From the NCBI GenBank assembly GCA_041648735.1, contig JBAZOO010000018.1:1-64000 (forward strand): 64,000 nt of DNA. Direction: 5' to 3'. Of this stretch, positions 16,766-24,986 are shown piece after piece. Positions within the stretch are counted from its first letter, which is position 1, and every line of letters starts with the position of its first letter. The stretch comes from JBAZOO01 sp041648735. Its GTDB lineage: Bacteria; Verrucomicrobiota; Lentisphaeria; Oligosphaerales; CAITYL01. The notes under the pieces were generated by a model. That model saw nothing but the letters and a program-made list of their open reading frames with translations. It ran no database searches and was not told the DNA's origin. The translations under genes and the position numbers were made by a program.

Positions 16766-17626
16766 ATGCCCCCACTCCAGCTCCCCTTCACCATCAACCT
16801 CAGCGGCAAGGTCGCCGTCGTCACCGGTGGTGGCGGCATCCTCTGCAGCGTCATGGCCGAGGCCATCGCCGCCTGCGGCGCCAAGGTCGCCATCCTCGAC
16901 CTCAAGCTGGCGGCCGCCCAGGCGGTCGCCGACCGCATCGCCGCCGCCGGCGGCACCGCCAAGGGCTACGCCGGCAACGTCCTCGACCGCCCCAGCCTGG
17001 AGGCGGCCCATGCCGAGATCCGGCGCGACTTCGGCCCCTGCGACATCCTGGTCAACGGTGCCGGCGGCAACCACCCGAAGGGCACCACCAGCAAGGAGTT
17101 CTTCCTGCCGGGCGACGAAGCCGCCCAGGAAGGGGTGACCAGCTTCTTCGACCTCGACCCCGCCGGCATCCGCTTTGTCTTCGACCTCAACTTCCTCGGC
17201 ACCTTGCTGCCGACCCAGGTCTTCGCCCGCGACATGGCCCAGCGCCAGGGTGGCCAGATCCTCAACGTCTCCTCCATGAACGCCTTCCGGCCGCTGACCA
17301 AGATCCCCGCCTACAGCGCCGCCAAGGCCGCGGTCAGCAACTTCACCCAATGGCTGGCCGTCCATTTCTCCAAGGTCAACATCCGGGTCAACGCCATCGC
17401 CCCCGGCTTCTTCCTCACCGACCAGAACCGGGCGCTGCTGACCCGGGCGGACGGCTCGCCGACCCCCCGCGGCAACACCATCGTCAGCCATACGCCCATG
17501 GGGCGCTACGGCGAACCCGGCGAGCTGCTGGGCGCGCTCCTCTACCTGCTGAGCGACGGCGCCAGCTTCGTCACCGGCCAGGTCGTGGCCGTGGACGGCG
17601 GCTTCAGCGCCTTCAGCGGCGTCTGA
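16766..17626 (+). CDS. SDR-family D-mannonate oxidoreductase / fructuronate reductase-like
   Basis: A 286-residue short-chain dehydrogenase. The NAD(P) loop reads TGGGGILCSVM, the NGAGGNHPK block follows strand 4, and the catalytic Ser, Tyr and Lys lie in LNVSSMN and YSAAKAAV. The insert after NHPKGTTSKEFF and the end DGGFSAFSGV match SDR-type D-mannonate oxidoreductases (YjmF-like), which interconvert D-fructuronate and D-mannonate in glucuronate breakdown. It starts about 100 bp after the transporter relic and lies 130 bp before gluconokinase, fitting a sugar-acid catabolic group. Gluconate 5-dehydrogenase is an alternative reading, supported by the gluconokinase next door. Confidence 0.75.
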   Translation: MPPLQLPFTINLSGKVAVVTGGGGILCSVMAEAIAACGAKVAILDLKLAAAQAVADRIAAAGGTAKGYAGNVLDRPSLEAAHAEIRRDFGPCDILVNGAGGNHPKGTTSKEFFLPGDEAAQEGVTSFFDLDPAGIRFVFDLNFLGTLLPTQVFARDMAQRQGGQILNVSSMNAFRPLTKIPAYSAAKAAVSNFTQWLAVHFSKVNIRVNAIAPGFFLTDQNRALLTRADGSPTPRGNTIVSHTPMGRYGEPGELLGALLYLLSDGASFVTGQVVAVDGGFSAFSGV

Positions 17627-17756
17627 GCCTCCCCGCCCAAACCGGGCCGGCCGGGGCCGCGAATTCCGCGAATCCACCCGGCCGCCGGCGGCCGCGGAAC
17701 CGGAGCGGCCGGCGGACATTCAAAATCGGAAATCTGAAATTGCGAGGTCCCGGATC

Positions 17757-18251
17757 ATGGTCTATGTGGTGATGGGCGTGGCGGGCTGCGGCAAGACGAC
17801 GGTCGGGCAGCGGCTGGCGGCGCGGCTGGGGGTGCCGTTCCATGACGGCGATGGCTTCCACCCCCCGGCGAACGTCGCGAAAATGAAGGCCGGCGTGCCG
17901 CTCGACGACGCCGACCGGGCGCCGTGGCTGGCTCTCCTGGCGGCCAAGATCGCCGAGTGGAACCAGGCCGGCGGCGCCGTGCTGGCCTGCTCGGCCTTGA
18001 AGGAGCGCTACCGCGCCATGCTCTGCGGCGGCCAGCCCGGCCAGGTCCGCTTCGTCTACCTCAAGGGCAGCCGCGACGCGATCCGGCGGCGCATGGAGGA
18101 GCGCCAGGGGCACTTCTTCCCCGCCGCCTTGCTGGAAAGCCAGTTCGCCGCCCTGGAGGAGCCGCGCGACGCCATTGTCGTTGATGTGGCCCAGGAGCTG
18201 GACGAGAAGATCGAGGCGATTCTCCGCCAGGCCGCCGCCGCCAACGGCTGA
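17757..18251 (+). CDS. gntK: Gluconokinase
   Basis: A 164-residue P-loop kinase that phosphorylates D-gluconate to 6-phosphogluconate with ATP. The Walker A motif is GVAGCGKTT at residues 7-15, followed by the gluconokinase-specific HDGDGFHPPANVAKM block, the DDADRAPWL segment and ACSALKERYR. Length is normal for the GntK family. Its product is the substrate of the 6-phosphogluconate dehydrogenase encoded 67 bp downstream, so both genes probably form one unit feeding the oxidative pentose-phosphate route. The start coincides with the first ATG of the conserved Walker region; no strong ribosome site is visible. Confidence 0.92.
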   Translation: MVYVVMGVAGCGKTTVGQRLAARLGVPFHDGDGFHPPANVAKMKAGVPLDDADRAPWLALLAAKIAEWNQAGGAVLACSALKERYRAMLCGGQPGQVRFVYLKGSRDAIRRRMEERQGHFFPAALLESQFAALEEPRDAIVVDVAQELDEKIEAILRQAAAANG

Positions 18252-18318
18252 CCCCGGCTTCGCCGGCTTTACCCCCCCCACTAGTTTCCCCGACCCACCC
18301 CAGCAGGAGACACCGCGG

Positions 18319-19773
18319 ATGGACACGCTTGCCGACATCGGCCTCATCGGCCTCGCCGTCATGGGCGAAAACCTGGTCCTCAACATGGAAAGCCATGGCT
18401 TCACCGTCGCCTGCTACAACCGCACGGCGGCGCGGGTGGACGAATTCCTCGCCGGCCGCGGCAAGGGGAAGCGGTTCATCGGCTGCCACACCCTTGAAGC
18501 GCTGGCCAGGAGCCTCAAACGCCCGCGCAAGGTCATGCTGCTGGTCAAGGCCGGCAAGCCGGTGGACGACCTCATCGGCCAGCTCCTGCCGCTGCTGGAG
18601 CCGGGCGACATCATCATTGACGGCGGCAACAGCCATTTCCCGGACAGCATCCGCCGGGCGCGGACGGTCGAGGCCCAGGGGCTGCTCTTCGTCGGCACCG
18701 GCGTCTCCGGCGGCGAGGAGGGCGCCCTGCGCGGCCCCTCCCTCATGCCCGGCGGCTCCCCCGCCGCCTGGCCGCAGGTGAAGCCAATTTTCCAGGCCGT
18801 CTGCGCCAAGAGCGAGGCCGGCGAGCCCTGCTGCGACTGGGTCGGCGAAAATGGCGCCGGCCATTTCGTCAAGATGGTCCACAACGGCATTGAATACGGT
18901 GACATGCAGCTCATCGGCGAAGCCTATCAGGTGATGCGCGACCTCCTCGGCCTCACCAATGCCGAGATGCACGACGTCTTCGCCGGCTGGAACCGCGGCG
19001 AACTGGACAGCTACCTCATCGAGATCACCCGCGACATCCTCGCCCACCGCGACTCCGCCGGGCAGGCCACCGTTGACCTGATCCTCGACGCCGCCGGCCA
19101 GAAGGGCACCGGCAAGTGGACCGCCGTCGCCGCCCTCGACGAGGGGATGCCCCTGACCCTCATCGGCGAGGCGGTCTTCGCCCGCTGCCTCTCCGCCCTC
19201 AAGGAGGAGCGCGTCGCCGCCAGCCAGGAGCTGAAGGGACAGACGCAGCCCTTCGCCGGCGACCGGAAACAACTGGTGGACGACCTGCGCCAGGCGCTCT
19301 ACGCCGCCAAGATCGTCAGCTACGCCCAGGGCTACCAGCTCATGCGCGCCGCCGCCAAGACCTATGGCTGGAACCTCAACTACGGCGGCATCGCCCTGAT
19401 GTGGCGCGGCGGCTGCATCATCCGCTCCGCCTTCCTCGCCAAGATCAAGGAAGCCTTCGACCACGACCCCGCCCTGGTCAACCTCCTGCTCGCCCCCTTC
19501 TTCCGCGACGCCGTGGCCAGCCGCCAGGCGGCCTGGCGCCGGGTCGTCGTCGCCGCCGTCCAGGCCGGCATCCCCGTGCCCTGCATCGGCTCGGCCCTGG
19601 CCTATTTCGACGGCTACCGCACCGCCCGCCTCCCCGCCAACCTGCTCCAGGCCCAGCGCGACTACTTCGGCGCCCACACCTACGAGCGGGTCGACCGGCC
19701 GCGCGGCGAGCACTTCCACACCAACTGGACCGGCCGCGGCGGCGCCACCACCGCCGACACCTACACGGCCTGA
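18319..19773 (+). CDS. gnd: 6-phosphogluconate dehydrogenase (decarboxylating)
   Basis: A 484-residue enzyme that oxidises 6-phosphogluconate to ribulose 5-phosphate and CO2 with NADP. It shows the dinucleotide fold IGLIGLAVMGENL, IDGGNSHFPDS, GTGVSGGEEGALRGPSLMPGG, the catalytic lysine in GAGHFVKMVHNGIEYGDMQLI, and the late GQKGTGKWTAVAALD and RDYFGAHTYERVD blocks. Length is that of the full-size dimeric form. ATG at 18319 is preceded by a GGAG site; upstream in-frame codons belong to the gntK tail. It is placed right after gntK, and together with the SDR gene it channels sugar acids into pentose phosphates. Confidence 0.96.
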   Translation: MDTLADIGLIGLAVMGENLVLNMESHGFTVACYNRTAARVDEFLAGRGKGKRFIGCHTLEALARSLKRPRKVMLLVKAGKPVDDLIGQLLPLLEPGDIIIDGGNSHFPDSIRRARTVEAQGLLFVGTGVSGGEEGALRGPSLMPGGSPAAWPQVKPIFQAVCAKSEAGEPCCDWVGENGAGHFVKMVHNGIEYGDMQLIGEAYQVMRDLLGLTNAEMHDVFAGWNRGELDSYLIEITRDILAHRDSAGQATVDLILDAAGQKGTGKWTAVAALDEGMPLTLIGEAVFARCLSALKEERVAASQELKGQTQPFAGDRKQLVDDLRQALYAAKIVSYAQGYQLMRAAAKTYGWNLNYGGIALMWRGGCIIRSAFLAKIKEAFDHDPALVNLLLAPFFRDAVASRQAAWRRVVVAAVQAGIPVPCIGSALAYFDGYRTARLPANLLQAQRDYFGAHTYERVDRPRGEHFHTNWTGRGGATTADTYTA

Positions 19774-19838
19774 GCCGCGCCCGCCGTCCGCCCGGGGCGT
19801 TTTTTGCCGGAACCCGGTAAAACGCTAAAAACCGGCAG

Positions 19839-19868
19839 TTGAAAAACCTCTCCTGTCAACGATATTAC
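19839..19868 (+). promoter_or_regulatory. Candidate sigma-70 promoter for ptsHI
   Basis: TTGAAA (19839-19844), an 18-bp spacer and TATTAC (19863-19868) precede the HPr gene by about 100 bp. The region between gnd and ptsH is locally A+T-richer and this is its only good match. A T6 run at 19800-19805 just upstream could end the gnd transcript. Assignment is by eye. Confidence 0.4.
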
Positions 19869-19971
19869 AGCCCGGATCCCATTGCCGGTGTTGTGGCTCG
19901 GAAGGGCCGGCGACTGGACGCCCAGCTTGGCGGGAGAGGTCACTTGGATGTTTAGGGCCAGGGAAACAGCC

Positions 19972-20235
19972 GTGAAACGGGACATCGTGATTTCCAACAA
20001 GCTGGGGATGCATGCGCGCCCCGCGTCCCTGATCGTCCAGACGGCCAGCCGCTTCCGCTCCGATGTGCGGGTCATCAAGAACAAGCAGGAAATCGATGGG
20101 AAGAGCATCCTTGGCCTGCTGATGCTGGCCGCCGGCCAAGGGACGACCTTGACTCTGGCCGCCAGTGGGGAGGACGCCGTGGAGGCAGTCGATGCCCTTG
20201 AACAGCTTTTCAACAGCAAGTTCGGCGAAGAGTGA
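19972..20235 (+). CDS. ptsH: Phosphocarrier protein HPr
   Basis: An 87-residue HPr with the active-site histidine in KLGMHARPASL (His14 from the GTG start) and the regulatory serine in DGKSILGLLML (Ser45, equivalent to Ser46), the site used by HPr kinase/phosphorylase. HPr relays phosphate from enzyme I to sugar-specific EII components or to regulatory targets. GTG at 19972 gives the usual family N-terminus; an in-frame ATG at 19948 with a GGGAGAGG ribosome site would add eight residues and cannot be excluded. The enzyme I gene starts inside its 3' end. No EII gene is in the window. Confidence 0.92.
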   Translation: MKRDIVISNKLGMHARPASLIVQTASRFRSDVRVIKNKQEIDGKSILGLLMLAAGQGTTLTLAASGEDAVEAVDALEQLFNSKFGEE

Positions 20236-22006
20236 CGCCGCCCCGGACGCGGACGCGGCCGGGCTGCTTGTCCGCGGCATCGGCGTCTCCGTTGGCATCG
20301 CCATCGGCCCGGCCCTCGTGCTCGGCGGCGACTTCCCGAAGGTCGTCGAACACGAGATCGCGCACGCCCAGGTTCCGGCCGAGATCGAACGCTTCCGCGA
20401 GGCGCTCAAGGCCTCCCGCCGCCAGCTCGAGGAGCTGAAGCAGCGGGTCATCGAGGCCCTGGGCGAGCAGGACGCCGGCATCTTCGACGCCCACATCATG
20501 ATCGTCGAGGATCCGACCATCCAGGCCGAGGTGGAACGGCTGATCGCCGAGCGCCTGCGCAACAGCGACTACATCTTCCTCAACGTCCTCCGCCGCTACC
20601 TCCAGGCCCTCCAGCAGGTGGAAGACCCCTACATCCGCGACCGCCAAGCCGACATCAGCGACGTCTCCGCCCGCATCATCCGCAACATCCAGGGGGAGAA
20701 GAGGCCGGACTTGGAGCACTTGGACGCCCCCCACATCATTGTCGCCCACGACATCTCCCCCTCCGACACCGCCTTCATGCACCGCGGGGTGATCCTCGGC
20801 TTCGCCACCAGCATCGGCAGCCACACCTCCCACACCGCCATCATGGCCCGCTCCTTCGGCGTCCCCGCCGTGGTCGGCACCAGCGAAATCGGCGACCTCG
20901 TCCAGAACGACGACCTGGTCATCGTTGATGGCCAGCGCGGCGTGGTGATCGTCCGGCCGACCGCCGCCCAGCTTGCCGACTACCAAGGGCGCCTCCGTCT
21001 CCAGGCGGAATGGTTCCAGAAGGTCGCCGCTGAGGCCAACCTGCCCGTCGAGACCATTGACGGCTTCCACCTCCAGCTCGCGGCCAACATCGAGCTGCCC
21101 GACGAAGTCGCCCTGATCAAGAACACCCACGGCGTCGGCGTCGGCCTCTACCGCACCGAATACCTGTTCATCGACAAGCTGGCGCTGCCCGACGAGGAGC
21201 AGCAGTTCGAGGCCTACCGCAAGGTCGCCGAGGAGATCTACCCCCAGTCCTGCATCATCCGCACCCTCGACATTGGCGGCGACAAGTTCCTCTCCCATCT
21301 CAACCTGCCCAGCGAACTCAACCCCTTCCTCGGCGTCCGCGCCATCCGCTTCTGCCTCCAGCGCCCCGACATCTTCCTCACCCAGCTCCGCGCCATCCTC
21401 CGCGCCAGCGCCCATGGCAAGATCCGCCTGATGTTCCCGATGATCGCCTCGGTGGAGGAGCTGCGGCAGGCGCTGGAGCTGCTCAAGCAGGCCCGCGCCC
21501 AGCTCGACGAGCGCGGCGTCCCCTACAACCGCCACATGGACGTGGGGATCATGATCGAGGTGCCATCGGCGGTGATGATCGCCGACAAGCTCGCGCCCCT
21601 GGTCGATTTCTTCAGCATCGGCACCAACGACCTGATCCAGTATTCCATGGCCGCCGACCGCGCCAACTCCGCCGTCGCCTACCTCTACCAGCCCGGCCAT
21701 CCGGCCGTCATCCGCATGTTGCGGATGGTCCAGGACGCCGCCTTCCGCCACGGCATTTGGGTCAGCGTCTGCGGCGAGGCCGCCAGCGAGCCGCTGCTGC
21801 TGCCGTTGCTGCTCGGCATCGGCATCCAGGAACTGAGCATGAGCCTGCCCTCCATTGGCCGCATGAAACGGCTGATCCGCGGCATGCGCATGCATGAGGC
21901 CGAAGGGCTGCTCCGCAAGGCCGAGGCCTGCAACACCGCCGCGGAAGTGATGGAGCTTTGTGAAGCCTATGTCCGCCGAATCGCCCCCGATGTCCTCGGC
22001 GGCTGA
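20192..22006 (+). CDS. ptsI: PTS enzyme I (phosphoenolpyruvate-protein phosphotransferase)
   Basis: A 604-residue enzyme I that takes phosphate from PEP and passes it to HPr. The phosphorylated histidine lies in SIGSHTSHTAIMARS (His214), and the PEP-binding C-terminal domain has GVGLYRTEYLF, NPFLGVRAIRF, MIEVPSAV, IGTNDLIQY and the CGEAAS active-site cysteine. ATG at 20192 was chosen because GGAGG stands 6 bp upstream; it overlaps ptsH by 44 bp, indicating translational coupling. The first 25 residues are low-complexity and precede the usual GIGVSVGIAIGPAL start. The nusG-like gene overlaps its 3' end. Confidence 0.94.
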   Translation: MPLNSFSTASSAKSDAAPDADAAGLLVRGIGVSVGIAIGPALVLGGDFPKVVEHEIAHAQVPAEIERFREALKASRRQLEELKQRVIEALGEQDAGIFDAHIMIVEDPTIQAEVERLIAERLRNSDYIFLNVLRRYLQALQQVEDPYIRDRQADISDVSARIIRNIQGEKRPDLEHLDAPHIIVAHDISPSDTAFMHRGVILGFATSIGSHTSHTAIMARSFGVPAVVGTSEIGDLVQNDDLVIVDGQRGVVIVRPTAAQLADYQGRLRLQAEWFQKVAAEANLPVETIDGFHLQLAANIELPDEVALIKNTHGVGVGLYRTEYLFIDKLALPDEEQQFEAYRKVAEEIYPQSCIIRTLDIGGDKFLSHLNLPSELNPFLGVRAIRFCLQRPDIFLTQLRAILRASAHGKIRLMFPMIASVEELRQALELLKQARAQLDERGVPYNRHMDVGIMIEVPSAVMIADKLAPLVDFFSIGTNDLIQYSMAADRANSAVAYLYQPGHPAVIRMLRMVQDAAFRHGIWVSVCGEAASEPLLLPLLLGIGIQELSMSLPSIGRMKRLIRGMRMHEAEGLLRKAEACNTAAEVMELCEAYVRRIAPDVLGG

Positions 22007-22544
22007 GGCCGCCGCCGCCGGCGCCGGCCCCCTCCTGACGGCTGACCCCGACCGGCTCTGGACCGCCGTGCAGGCCAAGCCGCGCTGCGAAAAGCGGATC
22101 GCCGAGTGGTGCGGACGCCTGCACCTGACCCACTACCTGCCGCTGCGCAAGCAGGTGAAGCGCTACCAGCGGCGGAACGTGACCACCTTCATCCCCCTCT
22201 TCCGCGGCTATCTCTTCGCCCAGCTCTCCCCCGAGGAGCGGCTCCAGCTCGGCCAGTTCCAGAAGGTCGCCCGCATTTTCCCCATGGACCGGGAACGCGA
22301 GGCGCCGCTCCTCGCCGAACTCCGCGCCGTCCGCATCTTCGAACTCGCCGGCCTGGCCAGCGCCCTGGAGATCCGCCCCGAATTGGCCCCGGGCACGCCG
22401 GTGACCATTGCCGGCGGGCCGTTGCGCGGCGCCTCCGGCATCGTCGAACGGCGCCAGGGCAAGGCCCGGATCACCGTCAACATCGAGCTCCTCGGCCAGT
22501 CCGTCACCGTCGAAGTGGCCGCCGCCGAGCTGGAGACGGAGTGA
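21969..22544 (+). CDS. NusG-family transcription factor paralogue (NGN + KOW)
   Basis: A 191-residue protein with an Ala-rich lead, a NusG N-terminal domain (WTAVQAKPRCEKRIAEWC ... LPLRKQVKRYQRR ... IPLFRGYLFAQL) and a KOW module (PGTPVTIAGGPLRGASGIVERR). It lacks housekeeping nusG context (secE, rplK) and diverges in the NGN domain, so it is more likely a specialised paralogue of the RfaH/UpxY type that loads onto RNA polymerase at selected operons. It starts within the last 40 bp of ptsI; a GTG at 21960 is an alternative start. Its targets cannot be inferred from this window. Confidence 0.75.
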   Translation: MSAESPPMSSAAEAAAAGAGPLLTADPDRLWTAVQAKPRCEKRIAEWCGRLHLTHYLPLRKQVKRYQRRNVTTFIPLFRGYLFAQLSPEERLQLGQFQKVARIFPMDREREAPLLAELRAVRIFELAGLASALEIRPELAPGTPVTIAGGPLRGASGIVERRQGKARITVNIELLGQSVTVEVAAAELETE

Positions 22545-22591
22545 CCGGAGCCCGCCCCCGCCGCCCGGCGGGGAGGCGGTACAGTACCGGC

Positions 22592-23914
22592 ATGAAACGA
22601 CCGGCCGCCGCCACCCCAGCTTCCGCACCCGCCGCCCCCACGCCGGAAACCATCTTCCTGCGCGCCTTGGACCTGCTCCGGGGCTGGGAGGCGGGGGGGG
22701 CCTGGCAGGAGGAGCTGCCGGCGGCGGCCGAGGGCGCCGGCCGCGGCGTCCTCCAGAACGGGCTGCTGACCCTGTTCCGCCGCCGCGCCGTGCTCGACTG
22801 GGTGCTGGCGCGTTTCTGCACCCGCCCCGTCCGCCCGCGGCTGCGGCGGCTGCTCTGGTGGGCGCTGGCCCAGCTTTTCTGGGGGCGGGCGCCGGCCCCG
22901 GTGGTGGCGGATCTGGCGGTGCAGGTCGCCCGCCGGCGGGGCAGTCCCGCCGAGGCCGGCTTTGTCAACGCGGTGCTCCGCGCCGTGGTCGCCGCGGGGC
23001 CGGAGCGGCTGTTGGCCGAAGCGGCCGCGCCCGGGGCGCCGCTCCACGTCCGGCTCAGCCTCAGTCCCGAACTGGCCGCCGCCTGGGCCGGCCGGCTGGC
23101 GCCGGCTGAGCTGGAGCGGCTGGCGGCGCTGCTGCTGACCCCGGCGCCGGTGACGGTGCGCCGCCGGCGGCGGCCGGCCGGGGCGGCAGTTGCGGACTCC
23201 GCAACGGGTGCGGAACTTGCCCCCGGCCTGGAACCCTTGCCGGCGCCGGCGTTCGCGCCGGGGGCGGAGCTGTTCCTCGCGGTGGCGCCGGAACGCTTCT
23301 TCGCCTCCGCCGCCTTCCGGGCCGGCGGCTATTACGTGCAAGACCCTTCGACCTTGCTGGCGCCGGCGCTGCTGGCGGTGCGGCCGGGGGAGGCGGTGGC
23401 GGACCTGTGCGCCGCGCCGGGCGGCAAGGCGCTGCTGCTGGCGGAGGCCCTGGCGGGGGCGGGGACGCTCTTCTGCGGCGACCGCTCGCCGGAACGGCTG
23501 CGCCGGGTGGCGGAAAACCTGCGGGAGTGGGGAAATGTGACGATCGCCGCCGCCGATGCCACCCGGCCGCCGCTGCCGCTGCCGCCAGGGAGCCGCGACG
23601 CCGTGCTGCTCGACGCGCCGTGCAGCAACACCGGCGTCATCCGCCGCCGGCCGGACGTGCGCTGGCGTTTCTCCCGGGCGGGATTGGCGGAGCTGGTGGC
23701 GCTGCAACGGGCGATCCTGGAAGGCGCGGCGCCGCTGATCCGCGCCGGCGGGCGGCTGGTCTGGAGCACGTGCAGCATCGAGCCGGAGGAGAACGGCCTC
23801 CAGGTCCGCCGCTTCCTGGCGGAGCATCCGGAATTCACCTTGGAAAGCGAATGCCAGCTCTTGCCGGCGGCGCTGCACGACGGCGCCTACGCCGCCCGCC
23901 TGCGCCGTGTATAG
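22592..23914 (+). CDS. rsmB: 16S rRNA (cytosine-C5) methyltransferase RsmB/Sun
   Basis: A 440-residue protein with a NusB-like RNA-binding N-terminal domain (residues 20-150, including GFVNAVLRAV) and a C-terminal SAM-dependent methyltransferase domain. The latter has DLCAAPGGKALLL (SAM loop), LDAPCSNTGVIRRRPDVRW (motif IV with the release cysteine) and STCSIEPEEN (catalytic cysteine). RsmB methylates C967-type positions of 16S rRNA. A TACAGT hexamer lies only 6 bp before the ATG, which would give a nearly leaderless transcript. The stop is followed closely by the promoter-like TATAGT of the next gene. Confidence 0.88.
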   Translation: MKRPAAATPASAPAAPTPETIFLRALDLLRGWEAGGAWQEELPAAAEGAGRGVLQNGLLTLFRRRAVLDWVLARFCTRPVRPRLRRLLWWALAQLFWGRAPAPVVADLAVQVARRRGSPAEAGFVNAVLRAVVAAGPERLLAEAAAPGAPLHVRLSLSPELAAAWAGRLAPAELERLAALLLTPAPVTVRRRRRPAGAAVADSATGAELAPGLEPLPAPAFAPGAELFLAVAPERFFASAAFRAGGYYVQDPSTLLAPALLAVRPGEAVADLCAAPGGKALLLAEALAGAGTLFCGDRSPERLRRVAENLREWGNVTIAAADATRPPLPLPPGSRDAVLLDAPCSNTGVIRRRPDVRWRFSRAGLAELVALQRAILEGAAPLIRAGGRLVWSTCSIEPEENGLQVRRFLAEHPEFTLESECQLLPAALHDGAYAARLRRV

Positions 23915-23963
23915 TGTGGCCCACGGCCGGGCTCGTGGCTTTGCCTGGCGGGAGGCTGAGTGG

Positions 23964-24779
23964 ATGCGGATCATGCGGCTCTGGATTGCCTTGGTCTGGC
24001 TGGGGCTGGCGGCGGCCGCCGCGGCGGCGGCGGAGAACTTGGCGCCCAATGGCACGTTTGAAAAGGGTGGCGCCGCCGGGCCGGCGGGCTGGGAACGCCC
24101 CGACGGGCTGAGCGCCTTCTGGCTCGCCGGCGGCGTCGGCGGCGGCGGCAAGGCGGTCAAGCTGGACACGGACGTGGCCGTCGCCGACTGGGAGCGGAAC
24201 CGCCGGGCGCCGGGGTCGGTGCCGGTGAAATCCCCCACCACGCCGCCCAAGTACGACACCATTGGCGCCCATGGCGGCGCCGGGCTGTGGAGCGCCCCGG
24301 TGCGGGTCGAGCGCGGCCAGTGGTATCTGCTGGAGATGGACGTCAAGGCCGGCTCGGCCCAGACCAGCTCCGCCCTCGGCCCGCCCATGCTTTGCCTGCG
24401 CGGCTACCGCCAGGCGACCGCCACGGAGGCGGCGGCAACCGGCACCCTCGCCTTCTTCCAGCCGCTGCCGGACGCACCCTGGTTTTCCGACCCCATTTTC
24501 GGCGTTGACCGGCGGCCCGTCCGCGAGGGTGACTGGCTCCAGGTCTTCCGCGCCAACCTCTTCTGCAAGGTGGTTCCCGCCCAGGCGGGGCGCTGGACGC
24601 GCTTCCGCCGGCCGGTGCAGATCCGCACCGGCCGCTTCGCCTGCGACGTGGTCCTGCTCCGCATCGCCGCCTTCTGGCCGCCGGCCGAGTATTGGTTCGA
24701 CAATGTCGTCCTGCGCCGGATCACTCCGGAGGAGGCGCGCCTCCAGCGCCAGCAGGAGGCCGGCACGCCGGCGGAATGA
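23964..24779 (+). CDS. Exported protein with a carbohydrate-binding-like fold
   Basis: A 271-residue protein with a signal peptide (residues 1-23, Ala-rich cleavage region). The mature part begins ENLAPNGTFEKGG and contains a single beta-rich module with the GxWSAPVRVERGQWYLLEMDVKAG segment and the closing YWFDNVVLRR strand. This pattern is common in CBM4/9-like galactose-binding folds found in PVC-group secreted proteins. A GGGAGG ribosome site precedes ATG 23964, and TATAGT at 23910-23915 could be the -10 box. Function is not known; binding of a polysaccharide or the cell surface is a reasonable guess. Confidence 0.65.
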   Translation: MRIMRLWIALVWLGLAAAAAAAAENLAPNGTFEKGGAAGPAGWERPDGLSAFWLAGGVGGGGKAVKLDTDVAVADWERNRRAPGSVPVKSPTTPPKYDTIGAHGGAGLWSAPVRVERGQWYLLEMDVKAGSAQTSSALGPPMLCLRGYRQATATEAAATGTLAFFQPLPDAPWFSDPIFGVDRRPVREGDWLQVFRANLFCKVVPAQAGRWTRFRRPVQIRTGRFACDVVLLRIAAFWPPAEYWFDNVVLRRITPEEARLQRQQEAGTPAE

Positions 24780-24830
24780 GCCGCCGGACCGGCGGGCCGG
24801 GTTGAAAACCGGCGGGGGCGAGGGGGATCA

Positions 24831-24891
24831 GGGACAGGCGAAAGATCGGGGCAAGGCACCGGTTGCCTGTCCCCAAGGCCGTCCTGTCCCC
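24831..24891. repeat. Inverted GGGACAGGC / GCCTGTCCC element
   Basis: GGGACAGGC at 24831-24839 is complementary to GCCTGTCCC at 24865-24873, and a second CCTGTCCCC copy lies at 24883-24891. A related GGGGACAGGCGGAAAG stands alone at about 3626-3641. The layout resembles REP-type elements mobilised by RAYT transposases, but no RAYT gene is in the window. Confidence 0.45.
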
Positions 24892-24902
24892 GCCAGCAAG
24901 GT

Positions 24903-24930
24903 TTGACGTTTGCCGCCGGCAAGGTACAGT
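24903..24930 (+). promoter_or_regulatory. Sigma-70-type promoter of the methyltransferase-nuclease pair
   Basis: TTGACG (24903-24908), a 16-bp spacer and TACAGT (24925-24930) form the best housekeeping-type promoter in this part of the window. It would start transcription near 24937, about 50 bp before the methyltransferase ATG. A dedicated promoter fits an independently acquired module. Confidence 0.5.
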
Positions 24931-24986
24931 CTTTGCCGCGGCAAAACTTCTGCGCCGCAGCCATCAACCGGAACCGGCCAGGGAAA

